From Spirochaetaceae bacterium (GTDB lineage Bacteria; Spirochaetota; Spirochaetia; Treponematales; Breznakiellaceae): DNA of 14,836 nucleotides. The notes beneath the pieces were generated by a model. It saw only the letters and a list, made by a program, of their open reading frames with translations. It had not been told where the DNA came from and ran no database searches. The stretch is taken from the NCBI GenBank assembly GCA_031257135.1, contig JAIRPH010000150.1, positions 1 through 14,836 of the forward strand, in the 5' to 3' direction. The position numbers and the translations under genes are program-made. Below, piece after piece: positions 1-6,257 of the stretch (the stretch's first letter is position 1; every line of letters starts with the position of its first letter).

Positions 1-63
1 TTACCGTGGGCGTCGTCGGAGCTTCAGGCGTGGCGGTCAGAGCTACAGGCGTTCCGCTTGCGC
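1..63 (-). repeat. Direct repeat copy 1 inside the Fn3 lipoprotein
   Basis: These 63 bases are identical to positions 289-351, an offset of 288 bp or exactly one Fn3 module (96 codons). The repeat covers the interdomain linker (SGTPVALTATPEAPTTPTV on the minus strand). Identity at every base, including third codon positions, points to recent duplication or gene conversion between modules. Confidence 0.9.
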
Positions 64-709
64 TGGAGCTGAAGCCGCTTGCGCCCGCGCTGTTCTTCGC
101 CTTCACCCACACGAAATACGGCGTGCCGTTGGCGAGTCCCGTAATCGTTGCGGTGAGTCCGCTGTTTACCTCCTGCTTGGTTGCGCTCGGAATGGCGGAC
201 GTATTGTTCACCGTGTGCCAGTACACCTCATACCCCGTCGCGCCTGAAACCGCGGTCCAGCTTACGCTAAGTTGCCGGTCTCCTGCCGTTACCGTGGGCG
301 TCGTCGGAGCTTCAGGCGTGGCGGTCAGAGCTACAGGCGTTCCGCTTGCGCGGCTGAAGTCGCTTGCGCCCGCGGTGTTTGTCGCCCTCACCCACACGAA
401 ATACTCCGTGCCGTTGGCAAGACCGGTGATCGTTACGGTAGTCTCGGTAACATCCGCGCCGAATTTCTGGGCTTGCGCCGAATCGTTTGTGGCGCCGAAC
501 CACACCTCGTAAGCAGTCGCGCCGGCAACCGCCGTCCATGTTACAGTGATCTGGGAATCCGCCGCGGTTACGGCAACATCCGCAGGCGCGGAGAGTCCCG
601 CCGGGGGCGGGTCGTCATCCGGAGACGAATCGGGGCAACCGGTAAATACAAGCGCAAGCCCGACCAAGGCAAGCGCGGCTAAATTGGTAAAGTACCATTG
701 TCGTTTCAT
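1..709 (-). CDS. Fibronectin type III repeat lipoprotein, 3' end missing (partial)
   Basis: This is the first 236 codons of a surface lipoprotein that continues past the left edge. The N-terminus (MKRQWYFTNLAAL...) is a lipoprotein signal peptide with lipobox VFTGC and Cys25 as the lipidated residue, followed by an acidic, proline-rich linker (DSSPDDDPPPAG). Two fibronectin type III domains follow at about residues 38-130 and 131-226, each with the ITVTW/LSVSWTAV strand, the TxYEV strand and the ITGLANGTxYFVWV motif; a third begins at the edge. The repeat unit is 288 bp (96 aa). The ATG at 709 is preceded by AAGGA (714-718) with a 4-nt gap. An ATG at 713 is in another frame. The protein is probably anchored on the cell surface or in the periplasm, for adhesion or as spacer modules; the ligand is unknown. 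A cobalamin riboswitch lies about 480 bp upstream on the same strand and may reach this gene. Confidence 0.85.
   Translation of the reverse strand, partial: MKRQWYFTNLAALALVGLALVFTGCPDSSPDDDPPPAGLSAPADVAVTAADSQITVTWTAVAGATAYEVWFGATNDSAQAQKFGADVTETTVTITGLANGTEYFVWVRATNTAGASDFSRASGTPVALTATPEAPTTPTVTAGDRQLSVSWTAVSGATGYEVYWHTVNNTSAIPSATKQEVNSGLTATITGLANGTPYFVWVKAKNSAGASGFSSSASGTPVALTATPEAPTTPTV
289..351 (-). repeat. Direct repeat copy 2 inside the Fn3 lipoprotein
   Basis: Second copy of the 63-bp segment found at 1-63. The sequence diverges immediately beyond position 351, where copy 1 carries an extra codon (SSSAS against SRAS). Confidence 0.9.
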
Positions 710-838
710 ACATTCCTTCTTTGTCCTCAAAAGGACGAATTGGTTATAGCTTGATTTGACATCGAATGACCTTCGATGATTTTTCTATACTTCCGCATAA
801 AATCCGGTGAATTGATGAGAGATGCTTATCTGATTACG
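710..838. other. Intergenic leader of the Fn3 lipoprotein, two small hairpins
   Basis: No gene is seen here. A perfect 7-bp inverted repeat (CATCGAA, 5-nt loop, TTCGATG) lies at 760-778. A 5-bp hairpin (GTCCT/AGGAC) at 723-736 sits just upstream of the lipoprotein Shine-Dalgarno. A weak minus-strand promoter can be drawn (TTCACC at 806-811, 16 bp, TATAGA at 784-789), so the lipoprotein may not depend only on the riboswitch promoter further upstream. Confidence 0.4.
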
Positions 839-854
839 TCATAATTGCCTCCTT
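834..854 (-). promoter_or_regulatory. Perfect Shine-Dalgarno followed by start-stop ATG-ACG-TAA
   Basis: On the minus strand AAGGAGG (848-854) is followed after 5 nt by ATG (842-840), ACG, then TAA (836-834). The ATG overlaps the stop of the small ORF 839-1093 as ATGA. This is the normal layout of a translationally coupled gene, but the second frame is two codons long. It could be a ribosome-stalling minimal ORF or the remnant start of a lost gene. The leader resembles that of the lipoprotein starting at 8189 (GTAAGGAGG, then AT-rich bases, then ATGAC). Confidence 0.45.
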
Positions 855-1093
855 ACCGTAAGAGTATGAGCAGAGGTCGGCATACTATAGATAAAAAAGG
901 ACGCGGCGATTTCCGGGAGGGCTAACCCGGACCTACCTTTCCACCGCCGCATCCTAAAACCCTGGGCAAGCAAGGAGGAGGCTCTACCGGCGGAAACTAT
1001 CGGGTAGACCGGAAAAACAAGGGAATCAACGGTCAGAAATGGCGAAACATTGCCGCCACATACGCCGCGCCGGAACGTTTCAGGCATGGACAT
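839..1093 (-). CDS. Possible small protein downstream of a cobalamin riboswitch
   Basis: An 84-codon frame beginning MSMPETFRRG; I do not recognise it. Its best support is the ribosome binding site: AGGAGAGGAG stands directly before the ATG at 1093, and it is the first usable frame about 100 nt after the orphan cobalamin riboswitch. A start five codons upstream (1108) is possible but would include the Shine-Dalgarno in the coding sequence. There is one moderately hydrophobic stretch near the middle (SPFLTVDSLVFPVYPIVSAG) and no lipobox or known motif. The composition is rich in Arg, Ser and Gly and unlike the neighbouring genes, so it may be chance or the remnant of a decayed B12-related gene. 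Its stop overlaps the start-stop element at 834-842. Confidence 0.25.
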   Translation of the reverse strand: MSMPETFRRGVCGGNVSPFLTVDSLVFPVYPIVSAGRASSLLAQGFRMRRWKGRSGLALPEIAASFFIYSMPTSAHTLTVRRQL

Positions 1094-1192
1094 ACTCCTC
1101 TCCTGCAATCAGCAGACTAGAAAAGCCGTATATGGGTTAGCAGATAGACGGTTTTTCTTAGGCTCGAACCTCGGAACCTAGAAATAAAGATT

Positions 1193-1375
1193 ATAGACCA
1201 AAGTTTCCTGACTTACGGGTTTCTTTTTTCTTTATAAAAAGACTAAAAAAAGAAAAATTTCTGTAAACCTTCCCGGCGTATTTTGCCAGTGGTTGTTTCT
1301 ACGGAAATCGTCCGCTCAAGCGGACCCCGATTACAGTTACGGGCTAGTGAGGGATTTACACCCCGCTTCCTTTGA
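1193..1375 (-). promoter_or_regulatory. Cobalamin (AdoCbl-type) riboswitch, second copy
   Basis: On the minus strand the conserved cobalamin aptamer blocks occur in order: GGAAGCGGGGTGTAAATCCC, then CCCGTAACTGTAATCGGGG, then CCACTGG, then GCCGGGAAGG, and finally the B12 box GTAAGTCAGGAAACTTTGG. They match the clearer copy at 4388-4517 block by block. Differences are GTGTAAAT for GTGAAAAT, GGAAAC for GGAGAC in the B12 box, and a long A/T-rich stem inserted at about 1222-1260. It has its own consensus promoter and points away from btuB, towards 1093 and the Fn3 lipoprotein. No clear intrinsic terminator follows, so any control could be translational or act on a gene no longer present. Confidence 0.88.
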
Positions 1376-1388
1376 AATCTATATTTTC

Positions 1389-1417
1389 ATAATATAAGAG
1401 TAAGAAAAAAATGTCAA
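1389..1417 (-). promoter_or_regulatory. Sigma-70 promoter of the second cobalamin riboswitch
   Basis: Minus strand TTGACA (1412-1417), 17-bp spacer, TATTAT (1389-1394). Transcription would start at about 1382, a few bases before the riboswitch aptamer. Hexamers and spacing are near consensus. Confidence 0.75.
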
Positions 1418-1514
1418 GCGGAATGTTTCCCGTTTCGGCTGAGAGTTTTTGACCTCAGCAGTATCTTTTTTAGCAGTATAGCCGTCTGCTTGCCGATTCC
1501 AGTTTAATTTTCTG

Positions 1515-1540
1515 AGCGGCAGTTTTGATGCACTGCCGCT
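1515..1540 (-). terminator. Strong hairpin after btuB, without U-tract
   Basis: A perfect 9-bp stem (AGCGGCAGT / ACTGCCGCT) with an 8-nt loop starts 9 bp past the btuB stop codon. On the minus strand it is followed by CAGAAAATTAA, not by a run of T, so it is a poor intrinsic terminator. It may stabilise the 3' end of the transcript, and some transcription may read on into the second riboswitch. Confidence 0.45.
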
Positions 1541-1548
1541 TCTGAACT

Positions 1549-3528
1549 TTATTTCGGTTTTATGAAAGGATAGCCGCTCATACGGACGCCGAGGGTGATG
1601 TTAAATCCCGGCATAGGGTAGCGGTTGTAGGATTCGTAACTGCGGTTTAAGAGGTTGCGGAATACCGCGAAAACCCGCAGATACTCGCCGATATTCTGAT
1701 TCACGTTGACGTTGAGAAGCAGATACGGCACAAGCTCTATCGTGTTCGTAACCGTGTAATACCGGACGCTTTCGTAATGCCCCGAAACCATAACCGAACC
1801 TGAACCCCAAGAAACGTCAACCGCCGCGCCGAAGGTGTGCATAGGCTGATAGGGAATCCGCTTCGCATCCTCCCAAGAATAGCCGTAGCTCAACAGATAC
1901 GTCAAAAGAAACTGATACGACGCTTGCGGACTTATCTTTTTTACCGGACCCAATGAAACGGGAAAATCCGCTTTAAGCCGCGTGTCAGAGCCGAAAAACG
2001 CCGCCTCGCCTATGTTTTGAGGCTCCCAGCCGTATAAGCCCTGATGCCAGTGAATCGAATCTCTCGTATACTGAAAAAACAGCGTTTCTTCCAAAGACGC
2101 GATACTGCGCCATCGCAGTTCCGCGGCGGCGTCTATGCCCCAGCCGTCTTCAGGATGCAAATCAGGGTTCCCGCTGTAGCCCAAACCAGTCCAGTATAAA
2201 TCGTCAAAATCAGGAAACTTAAAACTGCGGAAATAGTTATTCTTCACCGTGATAAAATCCAACGGATTCCAGAGGATACCCAGCTTCGGCACAGGCACCG
2301 CGGCGGAGCCGTCAGTGGAAAGCTTCAGGGACGGAATTATCCGCAGAGTTCGCGCCAGATCGATTTCAGCGGTTATATACGCTCCGCCGTCAGGACGAGA
2401 ACGCGTCCCGGTTCCAGTCGAATCCATAAAAATAAACCGGAAATCCCAGCCTGCGCGCAGAGTTACTGTTTTCATCATATACCACGCCCATCGGTTGATG
2501 AGCGCAACGCCGTTCTGATCGTGCCGGGAAGGAGTCGTATTATTCAGCGCGTACTCCATTCCGCCGTAGTTGTGACTTACCGACGCCTCCATTGAAATAT
2601 CGTCCCGCAGAAAAACCGGAGCTTCAAACATAATATTATCCCGCACCGTAACGTCGTACTGTTTTCCCTCTACCGCGGAGAATCCGGTCGCCGGCAGAGT
2701 CCGGTCGCTGTAGTACGCGTCGATATTCACGATGAGTTTCGCAAGATTCGTAAAGTTCCACGAGAGAAACGCGCCGCCTCCGACGTCCCACACTTCGTTA
2801 TGCTGTTTTCGGCGGATTTTATACAAAAACGAATCAAGAAAAAGATAGTGATTCTCCGCGCGGTCGAGAAACAGATGCGCGCCGAAAGAGAATCGTTCGC
2901 TTCCCCAAGAGATAGACCCGTCGAGTTTCTGCGTATCAATAAGGTCTTGGGGCTGGGCTTTTTTCTTTTCGCCGTTCCATTCGGTATACGCGCCGGGCAG
3001 GTAAGCGATAGTATAAAAGCCGAAACCGAAACGCCACCCCGGGGGCTGTTTCTTTTTCGTGACGATATTGATAACTCCGCCGAGCGCGCCGGACACGTTA
3101 TATTTTGAATCGCCGCCGCCGTAAATAACCTCAATGCGCTCGATATTGTTCATAGGCAGAGTGTAAAAGTCAAAATCTCCGGACATGGCGGAATTCGCGG
3201 GAACGCCGTCAATGAGAATAGCGATGCGCTCTGTGCTGAATCCCCGCATATTTACATCGCTGGAATTGCCGTACGCGCCGTGCCGGGTAATCGGCATATC
3301 GAGGGCTTCTTCCAGCAGAGTCGCGACGTCCGGAGCGGCGATGCGCTCAATATCTTCCCGCGTAATAACCAGCTCCTGAGCGGGACGCTCCGGCGTCTGC
3401 GTAACCGTAATGCCCTCGTCGGCGCCGAAATCCGTGTAATCCTCAAGGTCTTCTTCATCGCTGTTTTGTCCTGACAGCGCGGTAAAACCAAACAGAAAAA
3501 GAGCGTAAAACAGTATTGCTTTTTTCAC
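1549..3528 (-). CDS. btuB: TonB-dependent outer-membrane receptor, BtuB-like (cobalamin uptake)
   Basis: A 659-aa gated outer-membrane porin that should import cobalamin using energy from TonB-ExbBD. Residues 1-20 form a signal peptide (MKKAILFYALFLFGF...). The TonB-box/plug start ITVTQTPER is at 40-48. The plug domain covers about 40-160, with VNMRGFSTERIAILIDGVP, the IERIEVIYGGGDSKYNVSGALGGVINIVTK block and conserved Gly residues. The rest is a beta barrel rich in alternating aromatic strands, ending RMSGYPFIKPK. The length is close to E. coli BtuB (614 aa). The start is GTG at 3528, overlapping the TGA of the upstream lipoprotein as GTGA, with AAGGA 8 nt before it, so the two are translationally coupled. 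The cobalamin assignment rests on the riboswitch at 4388-4517 that controls this operon; from protein sequence alone it could be another TonB-dependent transporter. Confidence 0.88.
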   Translation of the reverse strand: MKKAILFYALFLFGFTALSGQNSDEEDLEDYTDFGADEGITVTQTPERPAQELVITREDIERIAAPDVATLLEEALDMPITRHGAYGNSSDVNMRGFSTERIAILIDGVPANSAMSGDFDFYTLPMNNIERIEVIYGGGDSKYNVSGALGGVINIVTKKKQPPGWRFGFGFYTIAYLPGAYTEWNGEKKKAQPQDLIDTQKLDGSISWGSERFSFGAHLFLDRAENHYLFLDSFLYKIRRKQHNEVWDVGGGAFLSWNFTNLAKLIVNIDAYYSDRTLPATGFSAVEGKQYDVTVRDNIMFEAPVFLRDDISMEASVSHNYGGMEYALNNTTPSRHDQNGVALINRWAWYMMKTVTLRAGWDFRFIFMDSTGTGTRSRPDGGAYITAEIDLARTLRIIPSLKLSTDGSAAVPVPKLGILWNPLDFITVKNNYFRSFKFPDFDDLYWTGLGYSGNPDLHPEDGWGIDAAAELRWRSIASLEETLFFQYTRDSIHWHQGLYGWEPQNIGEAAFFGSDTRLKADFPVSLGPVKKISPQASYQFLLTYLLSYGYSWEDAKRIPYQPMHTFGAAVDVSWGSGSVMVSGHYESVRYYTVTNTIELVPYLLLNVNVNQNIGEYLRVFAVFRNLLNRSYESYNRYPMPGFNITLGVRMSGYPFIKPK

Positions 3529-4220
3529 GGCATAGGTCCTTCGTAGCCGTCAAGCGAGCCTTCATAGCGGGTGTGCGGATCGCCTACGTCGAGATTCAGC
3601 ATATTAGGCAGATTCGCTTCAGTGAATTTGGCGATAGCTTCTTCCAAAGTCCGGGTTTCGGTAGGTCCGTAGTTGGTAGACTGGTCGTTAGTGCAGGCGA
3701 GAAAAACTTGACGCCCGTCAGCATACAGATTGATGTAGTAAACGCCGTAGAAGTTTTTGTTCGGATACCGGTAGCCTTGTTCAGCCCAGCCTTCCGGGGC
3801 TTCCGACCACCAGGGCCACTTATTTTCATAGCCTTCCCAGTATTCGATGATGATAACGCCCGCGCTTTTGTCATCGTCATTACTCGTGCGGAACGCTTTC
3901 GCGTATACGATGTCTCCGCCGAAGGAATCGCGATATACTTCTGAGCTTGAACCGAACGCGCCGCCCCAGCCTTTGTGTCCGAACATAAGCGTTCCCAGAT
4001 TGCGGCTGTTTTTCGGCTTTGCCGTGACGACGCACTGTTCGTAACTGCCGGCAAAACTGAAACGCCACGCCCCGATAAGCCGCGGGTCAAGCCAGCTCTC
4101 GCGCGCGCCTCCCGCGTCAGGCTCTTCCATCGGACAGCCTGCGGAAAAAAACGCGGTCAACGCAATGCAAACTAATTGTTTCGCGATCTTTCCGGTTAAT
4201 AAAGTCATTGTCCTCGCCAT
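3525..4220 (-). CDS. Lipoprotein of unknown family, B12-riboswitch regulated partner of BtuB
   Basis: A 231-aa predicted lipoprotein. The N-terminus has Lys11/Lys15, a hydrophobic stretch (LVCIALTAFF) and the relaxed spirochaetal lipobox FSAGC with Cys29. The mature part is rich in Trp, Tyr and Gly (LIGAWRFSFAG near 48-58, the WPWWSEAPEGWAEQGYRY stretch near 134-151), typical of a compact beta-rich ligand-binding fold. I do not recognise a family. It is the first gene after a cobalamin riboswitch and its stop codon overlaps the btuB start, so a role in capturing cobalamin and passing it to the receptor, by analogy with surface lipoproteins that cap TonB-dependent transporters, is a reasonable inference. 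The start at 4220 has AAGGAG (4227-4232) 6 nt upstream. A later ATG at 4208 has a poorer site. A perfect palindrome (TGAGGA-G-TCCTCA, 4235-4247) sits just before the Shine-Dalgarno and could take part in translational control. Confidence 0.8.
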   Translation of the reverse strand: MARTMTLLTGKIAKQLVCIALTAFFSAGCPMEEPDAGGARESWLDPRLIGAWRFSFAGSYEQCVVTAKPKNSRNLGTLMFGHKGWGGAFGSSSEVYRDSFGGDIVYAKAFRTSNDDDKSAGVIIIEYWEGYENKWPWWSEAPEGWAEQGYRYPNKNFYGVYYINLYADGRQVFLACTNDQSTNYGPTETRTLEEAIAKFTEANLPNMLNLDVGDPHTRYEGSLDGYEGPMP

Positions 4221-4387
4221 GACTTTTCTCCTTGTGAGGACTCCTCAGCGGACAGCGGGCAGTTTGCATTGTATATATGATAGGATTCCCGGACTTTACA
4301 TCCGATTATCAAAAACTGAAAACTCCCGGCGCTTATACCTCGAAGCCCCGAAAAACAATGATTCCTTCCATAAAAATACGAAAGGCG

Positions 4388-4517
4388 TCCGCCAAAGTCT
4401 CCTGACTTACGGCATTACTCCGGCAACCTTCCCGCCCTTAGGCAGTGGCTGTTTCGCCGGCGTTTTTCGCCGATCACAGTTACGGGATAGCGCGGGATTT
4501 TCACCCGCTTCCTCTGA
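4388..4517 (-). promoter_or_regulatory. Cobalamin riboswitch controlling the lipoprotein-btuB operon
   Basis: On the minus strand the canonical aptamer blocks follow one another: GGAAGCGGGTGAAAATCCC, CCCGTAACTGTGATCGGCG, GCCACTGCC, GGGCGGGAAGGTTGCC and the B12 box GTAAGTCAGGAGACTTTGGC. Adenosyl- or hydroxo-cobalamin binding normally turns expression off. The 168-nt leader between the aptamer and the start codon at 4220 has no obvious intrinsic terminator. The palindrome overlapping the approach to the Shine-Dalgarno (4235-4247) makes translational control more likely. Confidence 0.95.
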
Positions 4518-4530
4518 AGTGAACGAAGCT

Positions 4531-4560
4531 ACTATACCTTGCATTGATGCATTGTGTCAA
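4531..4560 (-). promoter_or_regulatory. Sigma-70 promoter of the cobalamin uptake operon
   Basis: Minus strand TTGACA (4555-4560), 18-bp spacer, TATAGT (4531-4536). Transcription would begin near 4524, just ahead of the riboswitch aptamer. It lies about 50 bp beyond the terminator of the preceding operon. Confidence 0.8.
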
Positions 4561-4608
4561 GCCGCCGGTATCGGTTTCCGCAAAACCCCTTGCCGAGGCG
4601 TTACCCGC

Positions 4609-4643
4609 AAAAAAAGCCCCGCCCGATTCGGGGCAGGGCTTTT
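4609..4643 (-). terminator. Intrinsic terminator after the LRR lipoprotein
   Basis: The stem AAAAGCCC/GGGCTTTT extends through GCCC/GGGC with one unpaired position and a small loop. On the minus strand it is followed by seven T residues (4609-4615). It ends the 9029-4716 cluster about 70 bp past its last stop codon. The plus strand also ends in TTTT, so it may work in both directions. Confidence 0.85.
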
Positions 4644-4715
4644 GTGTTAGGCGTTACCTGCAAGCGCGCTTCGCAGGATATTTCCCGCAGAGCCGACAGA
4701 CAACGCCGCTTCCCG

Positions 4716-6248
4716 CTAGGGCGTAATTGCGACTATCTGCGCGGAGTAGGCGCTCCAGGCGGTCTGATAATCCGATAAGTAGTCGGAAGGGACTTCGATT
4801 CTCATGCCTGTGGGAGTGCTGGCAAAAACGCCGGTGCCGAGTGTAGGCGGAGCCTCGGCGAGGCATATTACCGTCGATAGAGAACTGCAATCGCTGAATG
4901 CCCTATTCCCGATGCTTGCGATTGTTGATGGAAGCGTTATTGCAGTCAGTTTAGTACAGCTGTCGAAGAGGTTAGCCGCGATGCTCGTACTGGTAAGGCG
5001 GGAAAAGTCGATAGACACAAACTTCCCGTTCAGGTGAGTAGCGTCGTCTACGGTGTCGGCTATCGTACCGAGGTTTAGAGAATGGTCGGTAAACACAACT
5101 TCGAGAGAAGTTGCCGCGGAAGTACCGCCCGTTGTATTCGGATTCATCAGATAAGCCGTAAGCGCGGCGACGGTGGAAACGCCCATCTTAACCGGACCGA
5201 CCGGCGGTGTGGGAGTAGTCGATGGGGCGACAGGGTCAAGGCTGGACACATAGTCAGTCTTCACTGCCAGTCTCATTACCCGTACGGAAAGATAATTGCC
5301 TACGTCGGCGTCAAGGACCGTATAGAATGAGCCGGTTGCGCCGGTGATTGGGGCAGGCATCCCATCTACCGCGGTGTGGCGATACCACTGGTACGTGAGT
5401 CCGTCTGTATCGGTAATCCCGGTAACGGAGTCAAAGTATAGCGGGTCATCGTCGGTGTAGACCGCATCGAGCGTATCCCCTAATACCGGTATAGAGCCGG
5501 AGAAGTATCTATTATCGATGATCACCGTGCCGGACATCTTCTCGCCTACAAAGTCCTGCTGGTCAAATCCCACATCGAACACGGTGGTCATCTTGTTGTA
5601 GATATGCACTACCTCGGTTTTGCCCGCTTTCTTGTGGTTGGCATCCTCAAAGATTACGGTTGCCAGATAAAACCCGGCAGGGACGCTATCCCCATCCGGC
5701 ATATTGGTAAGCTCTGATACTCCCCAATCCGACGCAGGAATAGCCAGAATATCCGTATTACTCTCCGTGAGAACGCCGCCCGGAAGCGTCAGTTTTTTCA
5801 TGGTAAAACTATGTGTCTGCGGTAGGCTGGGATACCCAATCCTGTATTTGAAGGTTCCGTCGCCGGAGTTGGTCTCACCGGTGAGGTTTACCGTTACCGG
5901 CGTTACCGCGCCAACTGTTACCTGAAACGGCGCGGAGGAGGAACCGGTAGCCGCAATATTATCCGGGTCTACCTCGCCGATGTAGGCGTTTACCGCCACG
6001 GTATAGGTTCCGGGTTCCAGCCTGAATACCGCGCCGTCAGGTTCTAACACCGTAGACGTCCCCCCTTTAGTAAAGGTGTAGGTATACGTCTCAAAAGTCT
6101 TAGCCGGTAAGACCGTCCGAGCCGCGTTGTCTGCGAAGCTGATGCTGACCATTCCGTAGCTTGCCTCAGCGGAAGGCTCCGCGGGCATGGCGCAGGACAA
6201 CAATATGCAGGAAAGCGTCGCCGCTCCCAGAATGTTAAAAATCTTCAT
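4716..6248 (-). CDS. Surface lipoprotein with BspA-type leucine-rich repeats
   Basis: A 510-aa lipoprotein. The signal peptide MKIFNILGAATLSCILLSC has lipobox LLSC with Cys19 as the anchor. The N-terminal half (about 30-250) is beta-rich with Ser/Thr/Gly-rich strands and no family I can name. An Ig/immunoglobulin-like stretch (LTYQWYRHTAVDGM...GATGSFYTVLDADVGNYLSVRV, about 280-335) resembles domains of other repeat surface proteins. A Thr/Pro linker (PSTTPTPPVGP) follows. The C-terminal part (about 415-510) holds two or three BspA-type LRR units, for example LTAITLPSTIASIGNRAFSDCSSL, ending in the usual capping segment with VPSDYLSDYQTAWSAYSAQI. Such proteins usually act in adhesion or carbohydrate contact. 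The ATG at 6248 has AGGAG 6 nt upstream, which overlaps the stop codon of the preceding gene (9-nt gap), so the two are co-transcribed. Confidence 0.88.
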   Translation of the reverse strand: MKIFNILGAATLSCILLSCAMPAEPSAEASYGMVSISFADNAARTVLPAKTFETYTYTFTKGGTSTVLEPDGAVFRLEPGTYTVAVNAYIGEVDPDNIAATGSSSAPFQVTVGAVTPVTVNLTGETNSGDGTFKYRIGYPSLPQTHSFTMKKLTLPGGVLTESNTDILAIPASDWGVSELTNMPDGDSVPAGFYLATVIFEDANHKKAGKTEVVHIYNKMTTVFDVGFDQQDFVGEKMSGTVIIDNRYFSGSIPVLGDTLDAVYTDDDPLYFDSVTGITDTDGLTYQWYRHTAVDGMPAPITGATGSFYTVLDADVGNYLSVRVMRLAVKTDYVSSLDPVAPSTTPTPPVGPVKMGVSTVAALTAYLMNPNTTGGTSAATSLEVVFTDHSLNLGTIADTVDDATHLNGKFVSIDFSRLTSTSIAANLFDSCTKLTAITLPSTIASIGNRAFSDCSSLSTVICLAEAPPTLGTGVFASTPTGMRIEVPSDYLSDYQTAWSAYSAQIVAITP

Positions 6249-6257
6249 GTGCCGCTC

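Noticed and set aside
760..778. Perfect 7-bp inverted repeat as a plus-strand terminator (followed by ATTTTTC)
   Set aside because: No plus-strand gene ends here and the stem is A/T-rich and short; kept only as a hairpin in the intergenic description.
1150..1180. T-arm-like GAGGTTCGAGCC on the minus strand, suggesting a tRNA
   Set aside because: The preceding 60 nt are the 3' end of the cobalamin riboswitch and cannot form D and anticodon arms; no acceptor stem pairs.
2800..3108. Plus-strand 102-codon frame and other frames over btuB
   Set aside because: Shadows of the TonB-dependent receptor, which has a full plug and barrel in the minus frame.
4165..4650. Plus-strand 161-codon frame over the btuB operon leader
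   Set aside because: It is antisense to the cobalamin riboswitch and promoter; open by chance.
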